Source: Mixophyes australis | Taxonomy: Eukaryota; Chordata; Amphibia; Anura; Limnodynastidae | Assembly (NCBI GenBank): GCA_036250195.1 | Contig: JAVHZZ010000002.1 | Span: 273,982,960 to 274,046,959 of the forward strand | Length of the DNA stretch: 64,000 nt | Reading direction: 5' to 3' | Shown: positions 46,743-56,864 of the stretch, piece by piece | Layout of the letters: each line of letters opens with the position of its first letter | Position numbering within the stretch: the stretch's first letter is position 1 | Translations under genes and position numbers: made by a program | Notes under the pieces: model-generated | Database searches by the model: none | The model's input: the letters and a program-made list of their open reading frames with translations, nothing else | Told to the model about the DNA's origin: nothing

Positions 46743-46745
46743 AGT

Positions 46746-47334
46746 TGTTAGATCTAAAATTCTGACCCAAGTCTGCCTGTGGTGTCAAGTATATCTGGAA
46801 GCGCTTCATTCAGCTGGAGAGAATTCACACAGACCAAGGTCTGTATACAAGGAATATTCTCTAGTTTATTGATACAAAGATACAAGTTTTTATAGCCTAC
46901 TGAATAAATGAATCCTACGTCATATGCATGCAATAGTTTATACCATTAGTTATGAGAAGCACTACTGATTAACTTTCTCACATATTCTAGAGGTGTTTAT
47001 TTTTCTCCCCCTTCTAAGGACAGATGAGCCTATTGCTTTTATCTCAAGGGGAGCTGGAGATATGCTATGTGCAACATCAAGGGCACAGCTGCCATACTAC
47101 GAGCTGGATATGAAACTACTTATTGTTTTCATATCTGGTTATCTTCTTCAGATGTTGTCTATGTCAACTTAACTTCAAGGCCATAGGCCTACATATTGTA
47201 AGACTGCCAATCAGCCAGCAGAAAAATGAATAATCTCTTCTAGCAAATAATATTTCTATGCAAGTTACAATAAAATGGCTGAACAAAGGCCTTATGAGGC
47301 CTTAACCAAAAATCCTATTTAACACTCAGAAACA
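46746..47334 (-). mobile_element. Complete LTR of a second family, 589 bp
   Basis: TGTTTCTGAG ... GATCTAACA on the minus strand, with TGTT/AACA inverted ends. AATAAAC near 46,870 and a TATAAAAACTTG box near 46,890 fit an LTR promoter and polyadenylation site. It has a primer site downstream and a purine tract (AAAAAGGAGGA, 47,335-47,345) upstream. Its last 210 bases recur at 24,534-24,740. Confidence 0.75.
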
Positions 47335-47345
47335 TCCTCCTTTTT

Positions 47346-49100
47346 ATCTGGGGATTTAAAGTTATTTTTAGAAGAAGCATATCATTTTGGGATGTCTTCA
47401 GTACAAGCCTGCAGATTTCTAGTAAGTTTTGACTCATTGTATGTTCTAATTATAAAACCCATCCCATGCTTAATTTTAGATTTCAATGAATAAAACAGTT
47501 TTATGAACCTAGTTTAACTTGCTCTTTTGATTTGGGATCCTTAGAAGCTTACATTATTGAAAAATAATTATTGAGAGCTAAAAAAAATTGGGGAAAAAAT
47601 ACGTCCTAGGGAATTTGGGGCACATGGAGCATGCAATCTGCAAAATCACTCTGCGCATGCTCAGAACTGGACCCTACACTATAGAATGCAGTCAAGTTCA
47701 ATTCAGCTTCAATTGCAAAGGACACTTACTGCACACTACATTGCCAGGCCCCATAGCAAAACAGGATCTCAGTGGGTGCAGACAGTGGGGGAACTACCGC
47801 TGTTGGAGGGTATGAGGTGACTAGAGTGCCCACCTCACCTTCACACCCCTATGAGATGTAATTTTTATTGTTACATATGAAAAGATATGTGCAACATGTG
47901 GGAAAAAGGCATATGTTTACATGCAACTCTACATTAGGCCTAATGTTGCTATTTTATAAACAAATTCAGGATTATAAAATTCTTAATTCTTGTTCTCTAT
48001 GGATTAATATGTTATGCTTTTTATTATATTGTTGCATAAGAATACACCTTTTGAAGCAAATTGCAAGTTATTTTTGAAACCATAAATATCATTTTCAGTT
48101 ACCCTAGAAATTAAGCCTTGACTAAATAAAGACTTTTAATTTCTGTTAATCTAAATTAATTCTCTACTTAATCTTTATCTACCAATGTTTGATAAAGATT
48201 ATTTTTTTACAACTGTTGTATATTTTCCACAAAACTGTGTAATGTGTAACATATTCATTTTATTTTTTTAAAAAAAGACTGAGGACTTATCAAGCTAATA
48301 AAATAGATGAAAATTCTGTGTTTTATTAAAAGAATTGGAAAAAAAATACACTGTGACTTTCCTCACCTTGCAGAGACCAAATTTTCACTTACTTGCAAGT
48401 CTGTTCTCCTGGCATGCTAAGACCTGTTACCATTCCGGCTCTCACCAGGACAGTGTGACTTTGATTTTTGACTGCTGGGCAATCTTTTTCACTAGATGGA
48501 GTGGATTGGAAGGTGGAAATTAGCTGTCCTTGCATCTTCCCCTCTTATAGCAATCAGGAATACATTCGTCTGAGTATATATACTGAAGGCTTATGACCTC
48601 ATTGTATGAAGCTATTACTATCAATGGTATCAATGTCTTTAAAATGATTTTATGTAGTAGTCCAAAAAGAGCTTGTGATTGCAAGCATACTCTGCATCCT
48701 GTTATTTTACTGTAAATATATTGGGGTTCAGATGCATATCAAATTGCAGAAAATACTGAAAGAATTGTTTTTGTGTTATCTCTTTATTGTGCAATATTTA
48801 TTTAAGAAGATGGAGGATTATTACAGTTTTATTCAAACTTTACAGATTTTAAGTCATTGCTGCTGCACCTTCTTTTATACACTCCTAGAGGAGACATACA
48901 GGCATGGGATGTTAAATGCCTTGTGAAGTTTAATATATTTTCGGTTTTCTTATTTTGATATCTGGCACGCATTTCTAATGCTGTGGAATTAACTCTCAGA
49001 CTCTTTTCTGAACACCAATAACCCAGGCTACTCCTGGTTTTACCTATAGGCTATGACAGACAACAAAGAACTTAAAGTCATATATCAAACAGAGGACAGG
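47346..49100. other. Gene-free AT-rich region
   Basis: No coding region, RNA gene or clear repeat boundary is seen. A GC-richer patch at 47,600-47,850 contains TGCGCATGCTCAGAA and CAGTGGGGGAACTACC, the latter similar to a hAT-type terminus, without a partner end. Confidence 0.4.
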
Positions 49101-49108
49101 ATCCGGAG

Positions 49109-50067
49109 CAGGGCCGTCTCAACATAATTATAAGCCCTTGGGCAAAGTAGTGCACTGGGGTCCTATATACACAACCACTCACAGAAATAAAAATGTAAAT
49201 TATCGATAAAATTAAGCTTATGCGTACTGGTACCTCCAACAAAATCAGAAAACATTAAATAATATGCTGTAAAGCAGAGAATAATACGCACATACATTTG
49301 GACATTATAACATGAGACTTGTAGTTGAAAAACAAGAAATTCAACATAAAAATGGTACTCAAAAAGAAAATCGAAACAAAGCCACTGTCTAATTATAGCC
49401 TTCAAACTTCATTGCACTCCATTCCTTTCATTATTTACGTTTAGTAGGTAGCAGGGGGAGGCAACTGACATGGACTATTAAAAATATTATTAGAACTTTG
49501 TTATAGGTTTACGGCTTCAAAACATTATGGGGCGTATTCAATTGTGAGCGTTAACGCTGAAAAACGAGCGCTCGAAAAATATTACCGTTTATACAGTAAT
49601 ATTGCGCGCGAAAAGCGTTAATACGGTAGTTTACTCGCGGAATTTCAGCTCGCAGCTCAGGGAGCAGCGAGCTGAAATTCTGCGAGTAATTACTGTATTA
49701 ACGCTAAGATTTTTCGAGTGCTCGTTTGTTAGCATTAACGCTAACAATTGAATACGCCCCTATGTTTGTTGATTTTGTCTTGCTTATGTACAAACTGTAC
49801 ACCTACTAATTGTACAATACAATTAGTAAGTGTACATCGTGTTCATTAAGGTCAGGATATGTATTGGCAACAGCCAAAATTCCATGTACAGTTAACAGCT
49901 GATACTAAGGTGATTAGTCGACCTAGAAGTTTTAATAAAGAGGGTTTGAAGGTTCTGAATAAATCTCCTGAAATAATACACTGAAAAGTTGGCAAGCCTA
50001 TGGGTCCCCTGCGCTCATGAGACCCCTGGGCAACTAACCAGCATGCCCATGCTTTAAGACGGCTCTG
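49109..50067. mobile_element. Non-autonomous hAT-type transposon, 959 bp
   Basis: Terminal inverted repeats CAGGGCCGTCTCAA and TTAAGACGGCTCTG (two mismatches) are flanked by 8-bp direct repeats ATCCGGAG (49,101-49,108) and ATCCAGAG (50,068-50,075), one mismatch, the size expected of hAT elements. No transposase frame. A palindromic MITE sits inside it. Confidence 0.82.
49529..49760. mobile_element. Palindromic MITE, 232 bp
   Basis: It begins GGGGCGTATTCAATTG and ends CAATTGAATACGCCCC. The whole element folds into one imperfect hairpin, with an inner hairpin around AGCTCGCAGCTCAGGGAGC. TAT on both sides may be the target duplication. No coding sequence; the superfamily is not assigned. Confidence 0.88.
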
Positions 50068-50386
50068 ATCCAGAGTACCAGTGAAGCACAAAAACAGCAG
50101 GCACAGGCATGGTCAAGCTAAGTAAAGGTAGGGACTGGAGGAGGAAACTAATCAAAATAAGAATATAAGTATCAATGTAATCGCATCTAAACCTACAAGA
50201 GGTAATGCTTACATATGCAAGCAGGCAAAGATATGATGTATGGACCTATAAAGGTGTATGTCTCAGTCATAATAATGAGCATTTTGATATATGCACTTGT
50301 TCATGGCCATGGAGACATGGAGACAGAGCACCTTTTAATGGCAGGATCAGTACATGTGCATATAAAAATCCATCTGACATGTAATA

Positions 50387-50455
50387 GGGATAAGTTGGAT
50401 ATGCTCCATGTCCTTCTGGACTCCAGAAGGACATGGAGCATATCCAACTTATCCC
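50387..50455. repeat. Perfect 69-bp palindrome
   Basis: Two perfectly complementary 34-base arms (50,387-50,420 and 50,422-50,455) are separated by a single C at 50,421. The left arm starts GGGATAAGTTGG and the right arm ends CCAACTTATCCC. The four next bases outward (GTAA/TTAC) also pair after a two-base mismatch. Confidence 0.97.
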
Positions 50456-51165
50456 AGTTACCTCACAACTAAAACCACATACCTTGCATTACTCACCCGC
50501 CACCAGACGTGCTCTTCAGTCACACCACTGTCTGCTCTCTCATCTCCATGGTAACCCCAGCAGAGCCCAGTCACCCTATTCCAAACGTCAGCACAGACAG
50601 CACCACACAGTACAAATTGTCTGGTTTCACTTACCTATTGGTAAACTCTGCTGTCAATCGACTGTGACGTAATGGCGCGACGGGACAAGATAGGCTGCAC
50701 TTGCTAAATGTTCATGGGTGTGATTGAAGCTGCGGCCTGAGTAACGTGATTGCATTATGATGTTTACATTGGAGGTGGGTGAGGGAAATCGTTTGTCAGA
50801 CATAGGCCCGTTTTGGTTTCATTTTCCGGGAGGAGGTAGCGGAGATGGAACGGCTGCACTCCAAATTTTGACAACGGTTGCGCCACTTCCGCATATATAG
50901 CTTAATGAATGAACTTGAGATTGTCTGATGCTGGGACATGGCAGTTTCCAGATGAATGGACTGCAGGTAACGAGACAGGTACTATCTGTAGGACCTGAGC
51001 ATTACAGGAGGCATGTATCAGGAGAGATAAGATATCTTTTGGTTAGTCTGGAAGTGGGATAATACAGGAAATATGGGATAAGAAAGGAAATTAGATGTTT
51101 ACAAAGGATAGGAAGTGAGAGAGGGTGAACTTTCGGACAATAGATAAGAAGGTAACTCAGGAACA
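50456..51165. other. Gene-free region, moderately GC-rich
   Basis: Contains GGCGCGACGGG near 50,674 and a purine-rich stretch at 50,820-50,850, but no frame, splice pattern or promoter element that I would defend. Confidence 0.35.
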
Positions 51166-51173
51166 AGCTATGC

Positions 51174-51360
51174 CAGTGGTTCCCAAACTGTGTGCCACTG
51201 CTCCCTGGGGTGCCACGGCGATCTCACAGGGGTTCCGCAGCCAGGGCCGGTGGTAAGCAAGGCAGGGGACTACTTGGTAATTATTTTGGCTTAGGGGTGC
51301 CTTGAAACAAATATTGAGACCCTAGGGTTGCCTCGAACTGGGAAAGTTTGGGATCCACTG
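51174..51360. mobile_element. Short hAT-type MITE, 187 bp
   Basis: Ends CAGTGGTTCCCAAACT and AGTTTGGGATCCACTG are inverted repeats with one mismatch, of the Charlie/MER5-like kind. Flanking 8-mers AGCTATGC and ATTTATGC agree at 6 of 8 positions. Confidence 0.75.
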
Positions 51361-51679
51361 ATTTATGCAATAATACATGAAGGAAGGTCGAAGGGAAAAA
51401 CAGATAGTACAGGTTTCCAAAGGGTAGTGGAATAAGCAAGGGTCACCGGAGTAAGATAGTATTTAAAGAACAGCTATGCATTGAGAAGCAGATGCCAGTG
51501 ATGAAGCAAAGGGCTCTATGGTAAAGATTGTCCAATTTACAGATGTATGAAGCAGAGCATTGCCTCTATATAAAATTAGTGTCGTCAATTAGGAATATTT
51601 GAATTTTGGTAGATGGATTGTGATAGGGATTAGAATATAGCAGAGTAGGCGGGTTGGATATGAAAAATCCACATTCATA

Positions 51680-51856
51680 ATGTCATCATTCAAATTGTCT
51701 AAACTATAATGTCAACAGGGATAATGTCTACATTGTTTTAATGTCGACCAGCAAAATGCCTACATTTAGTAATGTCAGCACAGTTAAAATGTCGACATAC
51801 ATAATGTTCACACATGCAGAATGTCAACTGTCTACATGTTCATAATGTCTACACAG
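51680..51856 (+). repeat. Degenerate short repeats of AATGTC(G/A/T)AC
   Basis: AATGTC or AATGTT occurs about ten times at spacings of roughly 15-25 bases, usually followed by ACA, ACC or GAC. Sequence between the motifs varies. Non-coding. Confidence 0.7.
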
Positions 51857-51889
51857 TATAACAGGGCACAACTTCTTGCTTTTTACTTT

Positions 51890-52080
51890 GTTCTTATTGT
51901 CAAGATGATAAAATTAACTGACAGCATAGAGTTCCACACTATCATTAACTTAAGTGAACTACTGTACAAATGTATACCTTTGTTTGCAGCCTCTCTCTGC
52001 AGATTGCCAGCTAAATACCTGTTTCCTCTTGTAGAAGCCTGTGGAAAACACTTCACTTTGTCATATATCCCTCCCCCTAG
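51890..52080 (-). mobile_element. Possible polypurine tract and LTR start of the gypsy fragment
   Basis: Minus-strand CTAGGGGGAGGGATATA near 52,070 precedes a TGACAAAG stretch, which could be a tract and LTR start directly after RNase H. Termini are not confirmed. Confidence 0.25.
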
Positions 52081-52086
52081 CATCGC

Positions 52087-52113
52087 CAAGTACGGGGGGG
52101 GGAGGGGGGGGCG
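52087..52113 (+). repeat. Poly-G run
   Basis: Runs of eight and eight G separated by one A, then GCGGG. On the complementary strand this codes only a poly-proline artefact at the end of the gypsy fragment. It could form a G-quadruplex. Confidence 0.85.
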
Positions 52114-52114
52114 G

Positions 52115-52558
52115 GAGAGCAAATTTGTGTGACAAAAGATCTGTATTGTTATCCAAAATCCCCGGTCCATGTTCCACTGTGAATCTGAAAGGTTGCAATG
52201 CCAAGAACCAGCAGGGTACCTTGACATTTACCTCCGGATTGTTCTGCGTCCACCACAATGGTGGATGACCTGTTGTCAAGGAGAATTCTCTGCCTAAAAG
52301 ATAAAAGCGCAGAGCTGCTGTGCCCATTCTATAGAAAACACTCCTTTTCCACAGTTGCATATTTTTATTCCCTTAGAAGTAACTTCCGATTTAGATACAG
52401 GACAGGATTTTCTATTTTATCCTTCTCCTGCAATAAGACTGCACCTAAGTCGACACAAGAGGCATTGGTTTGAAAGAAGATCCTTTGGGTAAAGCCAGGT
52501 GCTTGTAGAACTGGAGAGGAACAGAGGTCTAAGCAAAGATCTGACCAAGTGTCACTGA
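52115..52558 (-). pseudogene. Gypsy RT-end/RNase H fragment
   Basis: Minus-strand readings in two frames give LCSSPVLQAPGFTQR, a VLYLNRKLLLRE block, then FYLLGREFSLTT and WFLALQPFRFTVEHGPG, the RT-RNase H segment of Ty3/gypsy elements. One frameshift near 52,365 and a missing tether segment between LLLRE and FYLLG are evident. DASGV-like NASCVDLGAV keeps the RNase H active-site surroundings. Integrase does not follow. ERV-G copy C begins at its upstream edge (52,559). Confidence 0.85.
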
Positions 52559-53383
52559 TGTCGAAGTCGTATAATTGGATGAACGAAAGTATATTGGTTA
52601 ATATTGTTTTGCTGTGCGATTGCAATCGGTATGCCACGTAACACGTGGCATAGCGCGATCTTACGGTAAAATGCGCATGCACTCACGCATTATAACATTT
52701 AGTTATTTATATATTTCATATTCATATTAGTTTCGTTCTACAGTGATTTATGAGCAGATATATATTATGATTATATGTACACTCTAGTGTTATTTAAGGT
52801 TCATTTTAATCCCCTATTCATCAGCAGTTGTCCGGTTCATTCGCCGAAGAGATCGCACATTGCATACTCTAGTTATTGAAGTTAGGGAATAAATGATCAG
52901 AGTGATACCAACTGTAAAATGCTAATAGACTACTTGAAACTGGAGTCTTGGCGGGAAAGTCAGAGCACAACCTCTGGAGAGATGACCCCCACCTTTGGAT
53001 ATTTTGGTTTGAACTGGCCTATGACCTGCAGCACACTGGACCTTCCTGATACCTGGACCAATTGAAGCAAGCCACACCATCTGCATTGTTTTCACTGTAA
53101 CACTGAGTGTATATAATACAGCTCTAGCTGGTACCAAGGCACTCGTCTCTGTCCACAGTATTCTGGAGTGAAGTACTTTACGCTGGCACCAGTGGGAGCA
53201 CAGCTTAGTGAGTGCATGCGAGCGCGGTATGTATGTATCTTTTTGGTATTGGCGGTACTGTATTATAATTATGTATTGAACTGCTAAATTTTGCATCTGC
53301 TAAAAAAAATTACTTTGTGCTTTGGAAGCACAACACAATTGCTTAGACAATGCTTATTTGAAAACAAATAAATTACTTTAATA
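52559..53383 (+). mobile_element. ERV-G copy C 5' LTR
   Basis: 825 bp, TGTCGAAGTCGTATAATTGG ... CTTTAATA. Followed by ATT and the primer site TGGGGGCTC at 53,387. Confidence 0.9.
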
Positions 53384-53386
53384 ATT

Positions 53387-53395
53387 TGGGGGCTC
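53387..53395 (+). promoter_or_regulatory. ERV-G copy C primer-binding site
   Basis: TGGGGGCTC matches the first nine bases of the tRNA-Pro primer site; later bases differ. Confidence 0.6.
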
Positions 53396-54410
53396 TTAGT
53401 GGTGAGGTTACATTACCGGAAGGTACACAACGCATACGGATTTCGGTTCCTCAACAAAGGGTGGAAGACGCGTCACATACGGGAAAGAACGCAATGTGTT
53501 CAAATCCTGTTGTTCATTCTCTGTTGCGAAACCGAATGTCCGTTGTTGCATAATCTAAAGGAACACTAACTTGAATCTAGGGACAAGAAAGAAAACTGTT
53601 TCTTTTTATTGTCGTTTTGAGTTTTAAAATGTATTGCATTGCATAGCGTATGTGTGCTTCCTGCATTGAGTATGTGGTGGCAACATCACTTCCGGTGATG
53701 TTGCCTTGTGTTTAAACAGTCGTTTGTATAGTTTGCTATATGTATAATATAATGACTTGGTAAAGCCTCTGAAATGATATTACTATTGTTGAGAAGTTGA
53801 TTTTCTGCGCAGAAAAGGTGTATATAGTGTGATTTTGTGATGTAGATACACTGTTTTATTGTTGATTGGTCTCAGTTGCTGTCTGACGAGGCAGGTTGCC
53901 CAACTGAAGGACGGTATACGGGGCTGGTATACCGGGAGCAAAAACAAGGGAGCTTTTCGCACGCGCGCCCAATAGTAATCGTAACGTTTACTGATAGTTA
54001 GTATCTTTAAGCAGTGCGATTGGACCGCGCGGCAAGGCCGTAATTGTGACTTGGGCGTGCAACGGGGAGGAATTATATTCGAAAGGCTGGTTGATTGTAT
54101 TGATTTTGTGCTACCAGTGATAATAAACTCAGCAGATTTGTGAAAGAGACAGGGTACTGCGGTATTCCTGTGGTTCACGGTGATATTTCTGTGTTAGGAG
54201 GTCCTCGTTTAGTACGAGAGGAAGCGAGTGGACGCGGCTTGAGCAAATACGTCCACGGCCATTAAAGATCTCTAGCGGTAGATTACGGTTGGCAAAGAAT
54301 TAAAGTTAGAGGCTGGATAGATAGGGTACTGAGGTATTCCTGCGGCCTGTTGAAACAAAGTTAGAGGTTGGATAGATAGGGTACTGCGGTATTCTTGGGG
54401 CCTATTGAAT
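53396..54410 (+). other. ERV-G copy C leader
   Basis: About 1 kb between the primer site and the gag ATG, collinear with the leaders of copies A, B and D. A short stretch ending AGGGTACTG(C/A)GGTATTC occurs three times (near 54,150, 54,325 and 54,375), a small tandem amplification before gag. It would hold the packaging signal; this is inference. Confidence 0.6.
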
Positions 54411-54933
54411 ATGAGTGCTACGCATACGCTAGAGACGGTCAATGTATTGCCTAAGAAAGGGCCTAGGGGTTCAGTGAGATTTCTTATGTGTAAGAAATAT
54501 GTTGCATATGCAATGGAGTATTACGACGCATGGGGTCAAGATGACCAAGGATTGTGTTAGGCCTTTCCCAATAATAGGTAATTTCGATTCAGAGGTGGTG
54601 AATAATGTTAGTGATAAAGTACGGTTGATTGAATCAACAAAATAAAGAATTGAATCTGGTGACTGTTTAAAACTGTGGCAACAGGAAGGTAAGTACATGT
54701 GGCAGGGTACATGGGTACCGGAAATCAACATTCCGGAAGTGTGTGTTGCAAAGCGTGGAGAACTGAGCGCAAGCGCGCCCTCGACAAATTCAGTCGGAGC
54801 GGTAAGTACCAAAAATGTAAATAATGTAAATAATGTTGTATTAAGTAATGTTAAAAGTAATGTTTCAGGACAAAGAAAAGGAACGATCCCACCAGCAGGG
54901 GCAGCGGCTGAAAGTGGTGAGAATAATGTAAAG

Positions 54934-55686
54934 CAGGGTTGTCCAACCCACGGCCCGCGGGCCGCATGCGGCCCAGCACGTCTGTAAATGTGGCCCAGAA
55001 GGAGTTTTGGTTGTGGCAAGGGGGCAGCACTGTTAATGGAAAAAAAAATCCTGAAAAAAAAAGAAAAGAAAATACTTACCTTGCGGTCACGGCGGTACTC
55101 TGGCTCCCTCCCTTGTCTCCTCCTCCGTGCGGTGCTAGCAGTGAATGTCGGGCGTGATGTCATCACGCCCAACATCCATTGCGGAGCGCAGCACAGAGGA
55201 GTCACCCGCGCGAGAAGAACAATCAGCAGCACAGAATTGGAGAAAAGAAGAGAAGAGGACAGGAGAACAAGCCGATTAAAAGGTAAGTTAAGGGGGATTT
55301 TTTTTATTATTTCAAGGGACGCTGACCAGTGAATAAAAGTCACCTGGTCCTGGAGCATCATGGACCTTATCTCCCTGCTACATACTTCTACTTGTAATAC
55401 TAATGGGGCATTATATATTATTCTCTTTGGCCCATTATAAGTTGTTATCCTTTAACTAACATAGTGGTGTAATTAGCAAAACAGGTGATAATTTGGGGTC
55501 ACAGTGGTGTATATGTCAGGTACCGCAGGCCTGGTCAGGGCACCCTGATATACAATGCCTGGCTTAAATGCACTTTATTGATATTGCATCGAAACAATAC
55601 AAAAAGTGATTATAGTATAATAACTAGAGAGGATTTTTTGAACAGGGCGATTAAAAGGTAAGTATAGGGGGATTTGAAAAAAAAGT

Positions 55687-55752
<66 letters not shown>

Positions 55753-55906
55753 TTTTTTCTCATATATATATATATATGTTAACTATGTTTTCTATGGTTT
55801 TTTGGATGATCAGCTATTGTTACTGTTAGTGTATCTTATGTGCGGCCCAAACCAACTCGTCGTCTTCCAATGTGGCCCAGTGAAGCTAAAAGGTTGGACA
55901 CCCCTG
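54934..55906. mobile_element. hAT (Charlie-like) non-autonomous transposon with perfect 8-bp TSD
   Basis: Ends CAGGGTTGTCCAACC and GGTTGGACACCCCTG are inverted repeats with one mismatch. The target duplication ATGTAAAG is perfect (54,926-54,933 and 55,907-55,914). The GGCCC/GCGGCCC-rich subterminal sequence resembles a well-known vertebrate Charlie group. It contains a (TA)n tract at 55,690-55,750 and no transposase frame. Confidence 0.93.
55690..55785. repeat. (TA)n microsatellite
   Basis: Two near-pure TA runs, separated by TCACTTTTTTC, inside the hAT insertion. The open frame reading IYIYIY through it is an artefact. Confidence 0.95.
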
Positions 55907-56864
55907 ATGTAAAGGTTAAAAAGGGGGAAATATCCATTATACTGAAACAGCAATTCCAGCAACTAGTTCAGAATATAGTGATTTGGTAGGCTTATATCCT
56001 GTTCGCACAACAGCAGTTCCTAATGGGAAGGCAGATAAAGATGGGGAAGTTCCCTTAAAACATGCAGCAAAGCATGATCCATGGACTAGGACGGAACTGT
56101 TTACAATTATGTCTGATTTACTTGATCCTAGAAAAGATTTGGCCAAGTGTCAGAAATTTATTAGACATTTAGGTAATGCACATGAGCCTACTAATAAAGA
56201 TTGGCGAGTGGTGTTTGGAGCATGTCTTCCTCTCGATACTGACATACAAAAGTTCATTAAGGATTGAATGTTGAAGGAGGATATATCCTTAACCGAGGAT
56301 GATAATCAGGACGATATTAAACGTATAATCACACAGTTGGCCATATATTTTCCAGTGTTAGTGCAATGGGGAAAAATTTTCACTATCAAACAAACAGGTA
56401 GTGAGATTACAACTGACTAATTTGCTTGGGCTCTAGCAGCCATGACTAAGTACACAGGGATACCAGATATAAGGGAGAATCCACATCATAGGGAGGTAGC
56501 TGTTGCAGTACTAATGGACGGTCTCCGGGAGGATCTAAGGACCTGGATACAAACCTCTTTTCATAATTGGAGAGGTCTCACGGTAAATGAAATTAGAGAG
56601 AATGTTGTAGAACATGATAAAAATATATGTAAAAAGGAAAAAGCACAGAGTGATAGTCTAATGATGGTGGGTATCTAGACTTAAGAAAGATTTCATTCAC
56701 AACCTCAGATTTATAAAAACCACTATAAGGGACGAAAGAAACAGAAATCTTTGAAGTGTTTTAACTGCCTTAAGAAGGGACATTTTAGGAAAAATTGCAA
56801 TGAAAATCTTAGAGCGAAAGCTAGGAAATTAGGACCAGGGAAGGCAAATATTAATCAATGGTAA

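Larger units (their letters stand above)
43352..46745 (-). other. Unassigned region, probably leader/interior of an LTR element
   Basis: It lies on the downstream side of the LTR at 46,746-47,334, which is followed by a good primer site, so at least its right-hand part is the leader of a minus-strand LTR element. No gag or pol motif is seen on either strand. It holds the long inverted repeat at 45,606-46,201. The 167-codon frame at 45,646-46,149 reads through that repeat and is not considered a gene. Confidence 0.45.
54411..56864 (+). pseudogene. ERV-G copy C gag, interrupted
   Basis: ATG at 54,411 (MSATHTLETV) is followed by a frameshift after about 48 codons. Further matrix-like blocks continue in another frame (DKVRLIEST, CLKLWQQEG, EVCVAKRGEL). 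A hAT element splits the gene at 54,934-55,906. The capsid-like part follows (55,983-56,267 and 56,442-56,678), broken by TGA at 56,264-56,266 and other stops. One CCHC knuckle (56,757-56,798, CFNCLKKGHFRKNC) comes next, and a TAA at 56,862 is the natural-looking end. Only one knuckle is left, whereas copy B has two. Confidence 0.85.
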
